Positions 1 to 9,144 are shown, counted from the stretch's first letter. The stretch: 63,624 nucleotides of DNA from Firmicutes bacterium UBA4916 (GCA_002398845.1 DHBY01000046.1:1-63624), one strand, 5' to 3'. Program-made: numbers and translations. The notes: generated by a model not told the origin, from the letters alone.

Positions 1-327
1 GAGATAGATGAAAAAGATGAAATTTATAAAATCATGAGCTCCATAAAGAATAAAGAAGTATATTTGGTATTAAGTGGAGCTACAGATTACAATACTTTAA
101 AATCCATTATAAATCATTATAGCTTTATTGAAAATTATAAGATAATATTTACTAAACTCGATGAAGCAGAAAACTTTGGCAATATATTGAATGTAAAATA
201 CTTAACTAAAAATCCAGTTTCCTATATAACGACAGGACAAAATGTACCAGATGATATTGAAATATTAGATAAGGGCAAAGTAGTTAGTTGGTTGATTGGA
301 GAGAAAGCAAATGAAAGATCAAGCTGA
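1..327 (+). CDS. flhF: Flagellar biosynthesis GTPase FlhF, C-terminal fragment
   Basis: The reading frame is open from base 1 and gives the last 108 residues of an SRP-family GTPase; the P-loop part lies left of the window. FlhF sets the site and number of flagella at the membrane. The visible part shows the family's C-terminal features: a VYLVLSGAT strand, the KLDEAENFG segment (the TKLDE-type G4 region) and the ITTGQNVPDDIE motif typical of FlhF. Its end overlaps the start of flhG by 17 bases, the usual flhF-flhG arrangement. FlhF identity is by motif and neighbour; only the 3' part can be judged. Confidence 0.9.
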   Translation, partial: EIDEKDEIYKIMSSIKNKEVYLVLSGATDYNTLKSIINHYSFIENYKIIFTKLDEAENFGNILNVKYLTKNPVSYITTGQNVPDDIEILDKGKVVSWLIGEKANERSS

Positions 328-1204
328 TAGATTAAGGAAATTGATGAGAGGGAAAACTAATGATAAAAAGGGAGAACCAGGTAAAGATTATGCCAAAGTA
401 TTAGCTATAACTAGTGGAAAAGGAGGAGTCGGTAAGACCAATTTTGCAATTAATCTAGGCATATCACTTAGACGATTAGGCTATAGTGTTTTAATCTTTG
501 ATGCAGATATTGGATTAGCAAATATCGAAATAATAGCTGGGACAAGCATCAAATATACTATTGCTGATTTGTTTGTAAACAATAAGGATATATATGAGAT
601 TATTGGAGAAGGGCCAGAAGGCATTAAGATTATATCTGGTGGTTCTGGCTTTAATGAGTTATCAATGATGAATGATGAAAACATATGTAAATTACTTAAA
701 GAAATTGAAAAACTTGAATCCTCTATGGATTTTATTATTATAGATACAGGTGCAGGAGTTTCAAATATAGTTTTGGATTTTATCATGACGGCAGATGAAG
801 TTATTGTAATAACTACCCCAGACCCTACCTCTTTAATGGATAGCTACACCGTTATAAAGGCTTTGACAATAAACGGATATAAAGGTAAACTAAATGTAGT
901 TACCAATATTGTAAATAATGGAATAGAAGCCATGGGTATATATAATAAACTAAATAGGGCATCGAATAATTTTTTAAATATTGAATTAAATTTTTTGGGA
1001 TATTTAGAAAAAAGCAATATTGTTACAAATGCAGTGAAGAACCAACAGCCTTTTTTATTATCTAATCCATCATCTACAATATCCAAAAGAATAAATATTA
1101 TGGCATCGAGTTTTGTAGATCCTTGTAATTTAAATGCAATTAAGCAGGAAAGTAGTTTTACACAAAAGTTAAAGAATTTGTTTTTTGGTAGAGGTGTTAG
1201 CTAA
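311..1204 (+). CDS. flhG: MinD/ParA-type ATPase FlhG (YlxH)
   Basis: A 297-residue MinD/ParA-family ATPase that in flagellated bacteria works with FlhF to limit flagellar number and assist C-ring assembly. The deviant Walker A KGGVGKT is at about residues 37-43, followed by the FDADIGLANI strand and IIIDTGAG (Walker B-like) near residue 150. A basic N-terminal stretch (KDQADRLRKLM) precedes the ATPase; in FlhG this DQA-L segment stimulates FlhF GTPase. I chose the ATG at 311 because GGAGAG lies 8 bases upstream; an in-frame TTG at 296 would lack a ribosome site. Operon with flhF and the chemotaxis genes. Confidence 0.93.
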   Translation: MKDQADRLRKLMRGKTNDKKGEPGKDYAKVLAITSGKGGVGKTNFAINLGISLRRLGYSVLIFDADIGLANIEIIAGTSIKYTIADLFVNNKDIYEIIGEGPEGIKIISGGSGFNELSMMNDENICKLLKEIEKLESSMDFIIIDTGAGVSNIVLDFIMTADEVIVITTPDPTSLMDSYTVIKALTINGYKGKLNVVTNIVNNGIEAMGIYNKLNRASNNFLNIELNFLGYLEKSNIVTNAVKNQQPFLLSNPSSTISKRINIMASSFVDPCNLNAIKQESSFTQKLKNLFFGRGVS

Positions 1205-1205
1205 T

Positions 1206-1871
1206 ATGGTACAAACAAAAGATATACTTGATATTGGGGATAGAATTAAGTTAATTAAAATAGGCATTAAAGGGGATTCTTCTTATTCAAGTCAGGTGTT
1301 AGACATTATTGGACAAGAAAGATTTATTGTTAGTGGCCCTATTTATAGGAATGGACTAGTAATGATGCATAAAAACGAAAAAATAAAAGTCAGTTATATA
1401 GTTGAGGAAAAAGGAAGATATGCTTTTAATGCAAGAATTTTAGGGAGAGAAATCAATAATATTTATAAATTAGAAATTCAAAAAATATCTGATATTAGAA
1501 GATATCAGCAGAGGAAATATTATAGGCTTAGCATTTCACTACCTGTAACAAAACTATTTAGTGTTAAGAAAGGAAATGCTGAAGAAATTTTAATTGAAGA
1601 TTGTAGAACAAAAGACATTAGCGGCAGCGGGATGAGATTATATTCAAACTTTAAACATAACACTGGAGATATTATAAGATGTAAATTTAAAATACAGAAT
1701 CATCCTATTGATGTTAAAGGAAAAGTTTTAAGGGTTGACAAGATTGATACCTTTGATTTTAACTATAGTTTAGGAATTGAATTTATGGACTTAGATGAAA
1801 GAGACAGAGATAAAATTATAAAATTTATATTTTTAAAAGAACGACTTTTAAGGAGAAAAGGATTGATTTAA
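1206..1871 (+). CDS. PilZ-domain c-di-GMP-binding flagellar brake protein (YcgR/YpfB type)
   Basis: A 221-residue protein with a YcgR-like N-terminal domain (about 1-95) and a C-terminal PilZ domain. Both c-di-GMP-binding motifs are present: RKYYR at about 103-107 (RxxxR) and DISGSG at about 137-142 (D/NxSxxG). Such proteins slow or stop flagellar rotation when c-di-GMP is high. It lies between flhG and cheB, the common Clostridia/Bacillus place for this gene. The ATG at 1206 follows GAGGTG by about 10 bases; an upstream in-frame GTG at 1185 would overlap flhG and lacks a ribosome site. Motor target and c-di-GMP binding are inferred from the family. Confidence 0.85.
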   Translation: MVQTKDILDIGDRIKLIKIGIKGDSSYSSQVLDIIGQERFIVSGPIYRNGLVMMHKNEKIKVSYIVEEKGRYAFNARILGREINNIYKLEIQKISDIRRYQQRKYYRLSISLPVTKLFSVKKGNAEEILIEDCRTKDISGSGMRLYSNFKHNTGDIIRCKFKIQNHPIDVKGKVLRVDKIDTFDFNYSLGIEFMDLDERDRDKIIKFIFLKERLLRRKGLI

Positions 1872-2561
1872 GTGATGAAAGTACTAATGGTTGATGATTC
1901 TAAGCCTAGGACAAATATAGATAATAAAAACATCCATATTTCAAGGACATTAAAGAAGAATTCTGAAGCATATAAAGTTAAAAAAGAAAAATTTGATTAC
2001 ATAATTGCTATAGGAACTTCAACAGGGGGACCTAATGCATTACAGAGTGTTCTGCCTTTGTTACCAGAAAATATAAATGGAACTATAGTAGTAGTGCAGC
2101 ATATGCCCCCTAAATTTACTAAATCTTTAGCTAATAGACTTAACAATCTATCAAATATTAAAGTAAAAGAAGGGGAAGAAGGGGATATATTACAAAAAGG
2201 TTATTGTTATATAGCACCGGGGGATTTTCATATGAAAGTATTAAGTAAAGAAGATTATATAATAAAGTTAACTAAAGACCCGCCAATAAAGGGATTAAGA
2301 CCTGCTGTTGATGTTTTGATGGATTCGGTTGCAAAATTAGATGGATTAAAAAAAGTTGGAGTTATTATGACGGGTATGGGCTCTGATGGTGCCAAAGGCA
2401 TTGTTCAAATGAAAAAATCCAATGGTTATACAATAGCTCAAGATGAGAATACTTCTGTGGTTTTTGGAATGCCTAAATCAGCAATAGAAACTAATTATAT
2501 TGATAAAATTGTTCCTTTAAATAGTATTGCTCAAGAAATTATGAGTATAGTGGGGGTGTAA
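1872..2561 (+). CDS. cheB: CheB-type methylesterase/deamidase lacking the receiver domain
   Basis: The catalytic domain of chemotaxis protein-glutamate methylesterase, which removes methyl groups from receptors during adaptation. Catalytic residues are visible: Ser in GTSTGGP (about residue 50), His in VQHMPP (77) and Asp in GMGSDG (172). Normal CheB is about 350 residues with an N-terminal response-regulator receiver; this one has 229. It opens with MKVLMVDDS, which looks like the first strand and acidic pair of a receiver, then passes straight into a short polar linker and the esterase. The phosphoacceptor Asp region is therefore missing. Start is GTG 1872 or ATG 1875. cheA follows after 2 bases. 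Confidence 0.85.
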   Translation: MMKVLMVDDSKPRTNIDNKNIHISRTLKKNSEAYKVKKEKFDYIIAIGTSTGGPNALQSVLPLLPENINGTIVVVQHMPPKFTKSLANRLNNLSNIKVKEGEEGDILQKGYCYIAPGDFHMKVLSKEDYIIKLTKDPPIKGLRPAVDVLMDSVAKLDGLKKVGVIMTGMGSDGAKGIVQMKKSNGYTIAQDENTSVVFGMPKSAIETNYIDKIVPLNSIAQEIMSIVGV

Positions 2562-2563
2562 TA

Positions 2564-4582
2564 ATGGATTTAGACTTAAATCAATATATAGACGTATTTG
2601 TAGAAGAAGCAAAAGAACATTTGCAGAGTATGAACGAAGCATTATTGGATCTTGAAAAAGACAATACAAACTCGTCTTTAATCAATGAAATTTTTAGAGT
2701 TGCCCATACTCTAAAAGGAATGTCAGGAACTATGGGTTTTACACATATGGCCAACTTAACCCATGAGATGGAGAATGTACTTGATGGGGTAAGAAGCAAT
2801 AATATTACATTAGATGAGGATATAATAGATATTATATTTGAATGCTTTGATGCATTAGATTATTCAGTTAATGCAATAGCCACAGAAGGAAAAGAAGATG
2901 AAGATGATCACAAAGATTTGATACATAAATTACAAATGACATTAGATAATGATAAAGTAGAGCAAAGCGATATTCATAGCTGTCATGATGAAAATAATAA
3001 TAATGATAATGATGTATTGGATGAATACGTTATAAATGTTATAAAGGAAGCTAATTCAAAAGGATTAACTGCTTTTAAAATTAACATTACCTTAAGCCCA
3101 AAGTGTATGTTAAAATCCGCCAGATCTTTTATTGTATTTAATACTTTAGAATCTATGGGAGATATAATCTATTCTAATCCTTCAGCAGAAGATATTGAGG
3201 ATGAAAAATTTGATTTAAGTTTTTCACTTATAATTGTGACAAAACTAGAAGAAAAAGAATTAGCTAGTGCATTGGATAGAATATCAGAAATTGATAATAT
3301 CGAAATTACTACTATTGATGCAGCTGGTATTCTAGAAAACGAACAAAATATAAATGAGAAAACACATAAAGATGAAAAAAAACTAGTAAGTGCTCCAGAA
3401 AATCATAGTAAAACTGATAATAGAAGTCGAGATAGTAAAGTTGGTAAAACCGTTAGAGTAGATATTGATAGATTGGATAATTTAATGAACCTAGTTAGCG
3501 AGTTAATAATCATAAAGACCAGAATGGACGATTTAAGTGAAACTTCTAATATAGAAAACATGGCAGAAGCTATTGAATATCTTGAAAGAATCACAACAAG
3601 CTTACATGATGCTGTGATGAAAGTCCGTATGGTGCCTATAGAGAGAGTTTTTAATAGATTTCCTCGTATGGTAAGGGACTTATCCAAGGAGTTAAATAAA
3701 GAGATTAGCCTTCAGATGTCAGGAGAAGATACAGAAGTTGATAGAACTGTTATTGATGAAATAGGGGATCCATTAATTCATATAATAAGAAATTCCATAG
3801 ATCATGGCATAGAAACCCCTAAGGAAAGAATAAAACGTGGAAAATCAGAAGAAGGAACTGTGATATTAAAAGCATACCCTGATGGAAATAATGTAGTAAT
3901 TGAAGTAGTTGATGATGGTGGAGGTATTGATTTTAATAAAGTCAAAGTGAAAGCTATAGAAAAAGGGATAATTACTGCAGAAGAAGGAGATATATTATCT
4001 CAAGAGGAAATAATTCCCCTATTATTTATGCCAGGGTTTAGCACTTCTGATGAAGTATCAGATATATCCGGAAGAGGAGTAGGTCTTGATGTTGTTAAGA
4101 GTAAAATCGAATCAATTAATGGGTCAATTGAAATAGATAGTGAAATGGGTAAAGGCACTAGGTTTATTATTAGGATTCCATTGACTCTAGCAATTATTCA
4201 AGCTTTATTAGTAAAACTAGGGGATGAAATATTTGCTATACCTTTGAGTTCGATAACTGAAATAACCAGTATCACCAATGATAATATTAGAGATATACAG
4301 GGGCAAGAAATCTTCCTATACCGAGGGAAGACTATACCTATAGTAAGGCTAAATGAAATAATGAAAGTAGAATCAGCGAATGAAATAGATGAGCATGTAG
4401 TAGTTGTTGTGAGAAAAGGTGAAAGACAAGCTGGATTACTTGTAGATAACTTACTTGGGCAACAGGAAATTGTAATAAAGCCACTTGGTAAATATTTATC
4501 CAATATTAAGTATTTATCTGGAGCAACAATCCTAGGGAATGGTAGCATATCATTAATATTAGATGTAAATTCATTGATATAA
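2564..4582 (+). CDS. cheA: Chemotaxis histidine kinase CheA
   Basis: A full-length 672-residue CheA. Domains in order: HPt (about 1-105) with phosphoacceptor His48 in RVAHTLKG; a P2-like response-regulator docking domain (about 150-255); a charged linker; the dimerisation helices starting at VRVDIDRLDNLMN (about residue 295); the HATPase domain with N box HIIRNSIDHG, G1 DDGGGID and G2 GRGVGLDVV; and a C-terminal CheW-like domain. It autophosphorylates in complex with receptors and CheW and passes phosphate to CheY, which is not in this window. It follows cheB by 2 bases and precedes cheW by 13. Confidence 0.97.
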   Translation: MDLDLNQYIDVFVEEAKEHLQSMNEALLDLEKDNTNSSLINEIFRVAHTLKGMSGTMGFTHMANLTHEMENVLDGVRSNNITLDEDIIDIIFECFDALDYSVNAIATEGKEDEDDHKDLIHKLQMTLDNDKVEQSDIHSCHDENNNNDNDVLDEYVINVIKEANSKGLTAFKINITLSPKCMLKSARSFIVFNTLESMGDIIYSNPSAEDIEDEKFDLSFSLIIVTKLEEKELASALDRISEIDNIEITTIDAAGILENEQNINEKTHKDEKKLVSAPENHSKTDNRSRDSKVGKTVRVDIDRLDNLMNLVSELIIIKTRMDDLSETSNIENMAEAIEYLERITTSLHDAVMKVRMVPIERVFNRFPRMVRDLSKELNKEISLQMSGEDTEVDRTVIDEIGDPLIHIIRNSIDHGIETPKERIKRGKSEEGTVILKAYPDGNNVVIEVVDDGGGIDFNKVKVKAIEKGIITAEEGDILSQEEIIPLLFMPGFSTSDEVSDISGRGVGLDVVKSKIESINGSIEIDSEMGKGTRFIIRIPLTLAIIQALLVKLGDEIFAIPLSSITEITSITNDNIRDIQGQEIFLYRGKTIPIVRLNEIMKVESANEIDEHVVVVVRKGERQAGLLVDNLLGQQEIVIKPLGKYLSNIKYLSGATILGNGSISLILDVNSLI

Positions 4583-4595
4583 AGGAGGATTAGAT

Positions 4596-5027
4596 ATGTC
4601 TACTGAAATTGAGAATAAATATGTTATTTTTAAATTATGTAAAGAATATTATGGCATTCCTATAGATAATGTATTGTCTATAGAGAAAACAGGACAAGCT
4701 ACTAGAATTCCAAATGCACCTAATTATGTAAAAGGTGTAATCAATTTAAGAGGAGAGGTAGTTCCAGTTATTAACTTAAGAAAAAAATTGGGGATGGAAT
4801 CAGATGATTCCTATAAAAATTCAAGAATTGTAGTGGTTTCAATAAATGAAATCGTAGTAGGGCTAATGGTAGATTCCTCCTCAGAAGTATTAGAAATAGA
4901 TAAGGAAAATATAGATAAGCCTCCTGCAAACGGAGATAACCAATTTATAGAATATATTAGCGGCATCGGGAAAACTTCAGATAGATTGATTATATTACTA
5001 AACTTGACGAAAATACTAGAGTATTAA
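4596..5027 (+). CDS. cheW: Chemotaxis coupling protein CheW
   Basis: A 143-residue single CheW domain that links CheA to chemoreceptors. The hallmark segment NYVKGVINLRGEVVPVINL is complete at about residues 47-65, and the length is normal for the family. A clean AAGGAGG lies about 8 bases before the ATG. It sits in the cheB-cheA-cheW-cheC-cheD order shared by many Firmicutes. Confidence 0.97.
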   Translation: MSTEIENKYVIFKLCKEYYGIPIDNVLSIEKTGQATRIPNAPNYVKGVINLRGEVVPVINLRKKLGMESDDSYKNSRIVVVSINEIVVGLMVDSSSEVLEIDKENIDKPPANGDNQFIEYISGIGKTSDRLIILLNLTKILEY

Positions 5028-5039
5028 GGAGAGTAAGCT

Positions 5040-5648
5040 ATGGATGTTGAAAATTTAAATAGTATGATGTTAGATATACTAGGTGAAATAGGAAATATTG
5101 GTTCTGGTAATGCTGCTACAGCATTGGCCAGTATGCTCTCTAAGAGGGTAGATATGAATGTACCACAAGTTAGAATCTTAGAATTCAAAGATGTAGCAGA
5201 GGTTCTAGGTGGAGAAGAAAAACTAGTTGTGGGTATATATCTAGATCTTAATGGTGAAATAAAAGGGAATATGATGTTTATCCTAGACCTAGAATCTGCT
5301 ATTAATTTAACAAATATGCTGTTAAACAGGGAAGATGGCGGGGATGAGTTAGATGATATGGCAGTCTCTGCTTTATCTGAAGTTGGGAACATATTAGCTT
5401 CATCCTATGTAAACTCTTTAAGTGCATTAACAGGTTTAAAAATAGCAGTTTCAGTTCCATCTTTGGCAATAGACATGGCAGGAGCTATACTTAGTGTACC
5501 AGCAATTCAATTTGGCTATGTTGCTGATCAAGTTTTATTTATTGAAACTATATTTGAAGAAGGCAATAGAAGTGTAAAGGGCAATTTGTTTTTACTACCA
5601 GATATGAATTCTTTTGGAAAAATATTATCTAGTTTAGGAGTATTATAA
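5040..5648 (+). CDS. cheC: CheY-P phosphatase CheC
   Basis: A 202-residue CheC. Two copies of the phosphatase signature (E-x2-N-x22-P) are seen: EIGNIGSGNA with a following Pro near residue 42, and EVGNILASSY with a following Pro near residue 140. CheC dephosphorylates CheY-P and is held in check by CheD, encoded next door. Two active-site copies mark CheC rather than CheX or FliY; there is no FliN-like tail. The ribosome site GGAGAG lies 8-9 bases upstream of the ATG. Confidence 0.93.
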   Translation: MDVENLNSMMLDILGEIGNIGSGNAATALASMLSKRVDMNVPQVRILEFKDVAEVLGGEEKLVVGIYLDLNGEIKGNMMFILDLESAINLTNMLLNREDGGDELDDMAVSALSEVGNILASSYVNSLSALTGLKIAVSVPSLAIDMAGAILSVPAIQFGYVADQVLFIETIFEEGNRSVKGNLFLLPDMNSFGKILSSLGVL

Positions 5649-5649
5649 T

Positions 5650-6132
5650 ATGGAAGTTATAAAAGTTGGAATGGCAGATTTAAAGCTAGTAAAAGCTCCT
5701 GGAATTTTAACAACCTTAGGGCTAGGTTCATGCGTAGGTATCGCCTTATATGATAAGTATAATAAAATTGCTGGATTAGCCCATATTATGCTTCCATCTA
5801 GTAAAGAAATAAAGAACAATGATAATAAGGCTAAATTTGCTGATACCGGAATAGAATTATTAATTGAAAAAATGGTCAAGGAAGGTGCCCTAAAGAAAAA
5901 TTTATCTGCAAAGATTGCTGGCGGTTCTCAAATGTTTTCTTTCAACAACACTAATAATATTCTAAAAATAGGAGAAAGAAATGTTTTGGCTACAAAGGAG
6001 AAATTAAAAGAATTAAATATTAAAATTATCTCTGAAGATACTGGCGGAAACTATGGTAGAACAATTGAACTAAATTCTGATGATGGGTCCTTATTAGTAA
6101 AAACTATTGGACATGGCATAAAAGTTATTTAG
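5650..6132 (+). CDS. cheD: Chemoreceptor glutamine deamidase CheD
   Basis: A 160-residue CheD. The catalytic Cys is in GLGSCVGI (residue 28) and the His in LAHIMLP (residue 45). CheD deamidates receptor glutamines and also binds CheC, forming the feedback arm of the Bacillus-type adaptation system. It starts one base after the cheC stop, which fits coupled translation of the two partners. In the Bacillus scheme methylation, CheC-CheD and CheV act in parallel; here the methylesterase arm lacks its phosphorylatable domain, which may give the CheC-CheD arm more weight (inference). Confidence 0.95.
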   Translation: MEVIKVGMADLKLVKAPGILTTLGLGSCVGIALYDKYNKIAGLAHIMLPSSKEIKNNDNKAKFADTGIELLIEKMVKEGALKKNLSAKIAGGSQMFSFNNTNNILKIGERNVLATKEKLKELNIKIISEDTGGNYGRTIELNSDDGSLLVKTIGHGIKVI

Positions 6133-6154
6133 TTCCCCTTAGGGAGGTAATTAA

Positions 6155-6901
6155 ATGAAAACAGATGAACTATGGAAAAGGTACACTCAGACCAAGAACA
6201 TAGCTATAAAACAAATGCTTATTGAAGAGTATATAGGACTTGTAAAGGTTGTTGCAGGTAGGATGTATAATTTCTATGGAAGCAAGATAGAATATGATGA
6301 TTTAGTGGGATTTGGAGTAATGGGTTTAATAGATAGTATTGAACGGTTTGATATGAATAAAAACATTAAATTCGAAACCTATGCACAAATAAGGATTAAA
6401 GGGACAATTATTGATAATATAAGAAAACTTGATTGGATACCCAGGTCTTTGAGAAAAAAGTCGAAAGAAATACAATATGGAATGTCGAAATTGGAAAATG
6501 AGTTGGGAAGAACACCATCTAATGAAGAATTGTCGCAACACTTAAATATGTCCTTAAAAGAATTAGAAGAAACTTTAGCAGATATTTCAAATTTTAATAT
6601 GACTTCCCTAGAAGATTTGCTAGTTAATAAAGGTGAATACAATATTGATGATGATAAAGAAAAAAACATACCTGAACAGATTTTTGAAAAAAAAGAAATA
6701 AAGGAGATACTATCAAGAATTGTTGATAAATTACCAGAAAAAGAAAATATGGTGATATCCTTATATTATTATGAAGAGCTAACTTATAAGGAAATTGGCT
6801 ATATCATGGAGCTATCGGAGTCGAGGATTTCACAAATACATAGCAAAGCAATTTTGAAGATTAAGAATCAACTAATTAAAGAGGGTATCTATGAAGATTA
6901 A
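6155..6901 (+). CDS. fliA: Flagellar/motility sigma factor SigD (FliA, sigma-28)
   Basis: A 248-residue sigma-28. Region 2 runs through YDDLVGFGVMGLIDSIERFD, region 2.4 through YAQIRIKGTIIDNIR, then LDWIPRSLR typical of FliA/SigD, and region 4 at YYYEELTYKEIGYIMELSESR. It directs transcription of late flagellar, chemotaxis and autolysin genes. Position after cheD and before a SwrB-like gene matches the sigD locus of Bacillus. A GGGAGG ribosome site precedes the ATG. No anti-sigma factor FlgM gene lies in the window. Confidence 0.95.
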   Translation: MKTDELWKRYTQTKNIAIKQMLIEEYIGLVKVVAGRMYNFYGSKIEYDDLVGFGVMGLIDSIERFDMNKNIKFETYAQIRIKGTIIDNIRKLDWIPRSLRKKSKEIQYGMSKLENELGRTPSNEELSQHLNMSLKELEETLADISNFNMTSLEDLLVNKGEYNIDDDKEKNIPEQIFEKKEIKEILSRIVDKLPEKENMVISLYYYEELTYKEIGYIMELSESRISQIHSKAILKIKNQLIKEGIYED

Positions 6902-6915
6902 TTAGGGGGTATTCT

Positions 6916-8328
6916 ATGAAAAAAATTTCTCAAAACATAGTGCTTGATATTTCTAGAGATGGAATGAATGGCTATATTACGCTATACGACGACGAAAAAT
7001 TAGATATTATAAGTAAGAAAGAGGATAGCGTTAACGGAGATTTTGAAAAGAATATTAATCAAATTATAGAAGATATTAAGGGTGTATTTAAAATTGGTTT
7101 AAAGGAAGATGAGTTAAAATCGGTATTGTTAAACAAATATTATAATGATAAGGTTTGCATTGCAGAAGGGATTTTGCCAATCGAAGGAAAAGATGGCTTT
7201 ATAAAATATCATTTTAATTTAAAGAAAAACTTAACACCTAAAATATCAATTGATGGAACAGTAGATTATAGGGAATTAGATATTATAAACAATGTAAATA
7301 AGGGAGATATATTAGCAGAGGTTATTTCACCCAAAGAGGGTAAAGATGGTTATAGGGTAACTGGTGAAATAATACCTTATAAAAAAGGTAAAAATCCTAT
7401 ATTACGATATGGAAAAAATGTTAGGCTATTGGATAATGGCATTTATTTGGTCGCAGAAAAGGATGGCCTTGTAGAATGTAAAGATGGGAAAGTTATTGTA
7501 TCTGAAGTTTATGAAGTATCAAATGTGGATAGCAAAGTAGGCAATATTTATTTTGGTGGAGCAGTTATAGTAAAGGGTAATGCTTTAAATGGTTTTCAAA
7601 TAAAAGCTGATGGTGATGTTGAAGTAAAAGGAGTAGTAGAAGGAGCATATATTGAAAATACTGGGGATGTAATAGTCAGACAAGGTATACAGGGATATAA
7701 TAGATTGACTATTAAAACTAATGGTGGTATAACAACAAAATTTGTTGAAAATTCAATAATAAAAGTTAGCAGAAGTGTTACAGCAGAGGCAATCATGCAT
7801 AGTCAGATTACAGCAAAGGAAAATATCGTAGTTATTGGGAAAAAAGGCTTAATAGTTGGTGGTATTTGTCGGGCAGGAAATGAAATTAAAGCGAAGACTA
7901 TTGGGTCTAGTATGGCTACAATGACGATTTTAGAAGTAGGGGTAGATCCAAGCATTAAGGGAAAATATGAGCAATTAAAAAATTCCATAGGCATAATTGA
8001 AGTCAATTTAGATAAGATATCAAAATCATTAAACTTATTGGATAAGCTTAAAAAAGCAAATAAATTAGATGATAAGAAAATGGAAATGTATATAAAACTT
8101 TTAAAAACTAAAGATAAATTAATAGAAGAACTAAAATGTTTAAAAGAAGAGTATGAGATTACTAAAGAAAAAGTAGAAAATTTATCTAAAGGTAGAATAA
8201 AGGTAGAAGATGTAATTTATCCTGGGGTAAGGATAAATATAGGTAATAGTACTTATTTTGTAAGAGATGAAATGAAAAGATGTACTTTCTATAGAGAAGA
8301 GGGAGAAATACGAGTAGGTCCATATTAG
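6916..8328 (+). CDS. FapA/DUF342-family polymer-forming protein
   Basis: A 470-residue protein of the DUF342 (FapA, flagellar assembly protein A) family. An N-terminal domain (about 1-85) is followed by the conserved GTVDYRELDIINNVNKGDILAE-type segment near residue 115, a right-handed beta-helix-like central region rich in GxV/GxI repeats (about 190-340), and a Lys/Glu-rich coiled coil (about 350-430). Members occur next to sigD and flagellar genes in Clostridia, but the biochemical role is poorly known. It begins 14 bases after fliA and probably shares its operon. Function is not inferred beyond family and context. Confidence 0.8.
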   Translation: MKKISQNIVLDISRDGMNGYITLYDDEKLDIISKKEDSVNGDFEKNINQIIEDIKGVFKIGLKEDELKSVLLNKYYNDKVCIAEGILPIEGKDGFIKYHFNLKKNLTPKISIDGTVDYRELDIINNVNKGDILAEVISPKEGKDGYRVTGEIIPYKKGKNPILRYGKNVRLLDNGIYLVAEKDGLVECKDGKVIVSEVYEVSNVDSKVGNIYFGGAVIVKGNALNGFQIKADGDVEVKGVVEGAYIENTGDVIVRQGIQGYNRLTIKTNGGITTKFVENSIIKVSRSVTAEAIMHSQITAKENIVVIGKKGLIVGGICRAGNEIKAKTIGSSMATMTILEVGVDPSIKGKYEQLKNSIGIIEVNLDKISKSLNLLDKLKKANKLDDKKMEMYIKLLKTKDKLIEELKCLKEEYEITKEKVENLSKGRIKVEDVIYPGVRINIGNSTYFVRDEMKRCTFYREEGEIRVGPY

Positions 8329-8338
8329 GAGTGATTTT

Positions 8339-8647
8339 ATGTCAATCAAACCTATTGATTATAAAACTTTTATTCAGGAATCTCAAGAGATATCAAGGAT
8401 AAAGCAGGTAGAAAATTATAAGTTCAAAACCCAATTTAATGAAGGAGTTATACAACAGGATAAGCAGGTTGAAAAAGATACTAAAAGAGTTAGAGATACT
8501 AATAAAAGTGAAAATATAACTGTAGACATACACAAAGAAAAAAAAGATGGACAAAGCAAGGAAAAGGAAAAACAAAGAGAGAAAAAGGGAAATGATCAAA
8601 AAAAGTTTAAAGATGATTTAGGTGGGACTATTGATATAAAAATTTAA
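8339..8647 (+). CDS. Small Lys/Glu-rich hypothetical protein of the sigD operon
   Basis: A 102-residue protein with no catalytic motif that I recognise. The N-terminus (SIKPIDYKTFIQESQEISRI) looks ordered. The middle is very rich in Lys, Glu, Asp and Gln and is probably disordered or helical, and it ends with GTIDIKI. From memory, small proteins with an I-K-P-x-D/D-Y start and an IDIKI-like end occur after fapA in other Clostridia; this is a recollection, not a search. It lies 10 bases after the FapA gene, has its own ribosome site (AGGAGTG) and precedes the SwrB-like gene by 13 bases. No signal peptide or membrane segment. Confidence 0.65.
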   Translation: MSIKPIDYKTFIQESQEISRIKQVENYKFKTQFNEGVIQQDKQVEKDTKRVRDTNKSENITVDIHKEKKDGQSKEKEKQREKKGNDQKKFKDDLGGTIDIKI

Positions 8648-8660
8648 ATAGAGGTGTACT

Positions 8661-9122
8661 ATGTTAGGTATTTTGATGAGCATAATAGGACTAATATGTA
8701 TAGTAGTATCCCTAATTTACATAAATAAAATTTCAAAGAAAGAAAAAAATATTTATGAAGAAATGATAATGATTCAAGATAATATTAAGGATTATTCATT
8801 TGCAATAGAGAATACTATTAATAGCTTTGATGATTTAATTGGGAATAGTTTGAATAAAATTGAAAATATTCAAGAAAATAAAATTTACAATGCCGAAGAC
8901 AGAAAAAAAGGAAAGAAAAATTTAACAAAAGAAGAAGTTAAGCAGGAATTTAAAAAGGATATCCTAGGGAAGCCTTCAAAATCGGAGGATTCTACTAAAA
9001 CTTTATATGAAAAGATTATAGATTTAAAAAATATTGGATTGTCTAATGAAGAAATTGCAAAAAAATTAAATAAAGGAATAAGAGAAGTGGAAATAATTAT
9101 GAAAATGTGGGGCAATATATAA
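8661..9122 (+). CDS. SwrB/YlxL-like membrane-anchored coiled-coil protein with C-terminal HTH-like helix pair
   Basis: A 153-residue protein with one N-terminal membrane helix (LGILMSIIGLICIVVSLIYI, residues 2-21), a charged helical middle, and a C-terminal segment LKNIGLSNEEIAKKLNKG that reads like a helix-turn-helix. This plan matches SwrB (YlxL), which in Bacillus lies between sigD and rpsB and promotes flagellar basal body maturation; the gene here has the same place. Sequence similarity away from the ends cannot be judged by eye, so the symbol is left empty. It is the last gene before the rpsB promoter. Confidence 0.65.
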   Translation: MLGILMSIIGLICIVVSLIYINKISKKEKNIYEEMIMIQDNIKDYSFAIENTINSFDDLIGNSLNKIENIQENKIYNAEDRKKGKKNLTKEEVKQEFKKDILGKPSKSEDSTKTLYEKIIDLKNIGLSNEEIAKKLNKGIREVEIIMKMWGNI

Positions 9123-9144
9123 AATAATATTAGATATAAAAATA

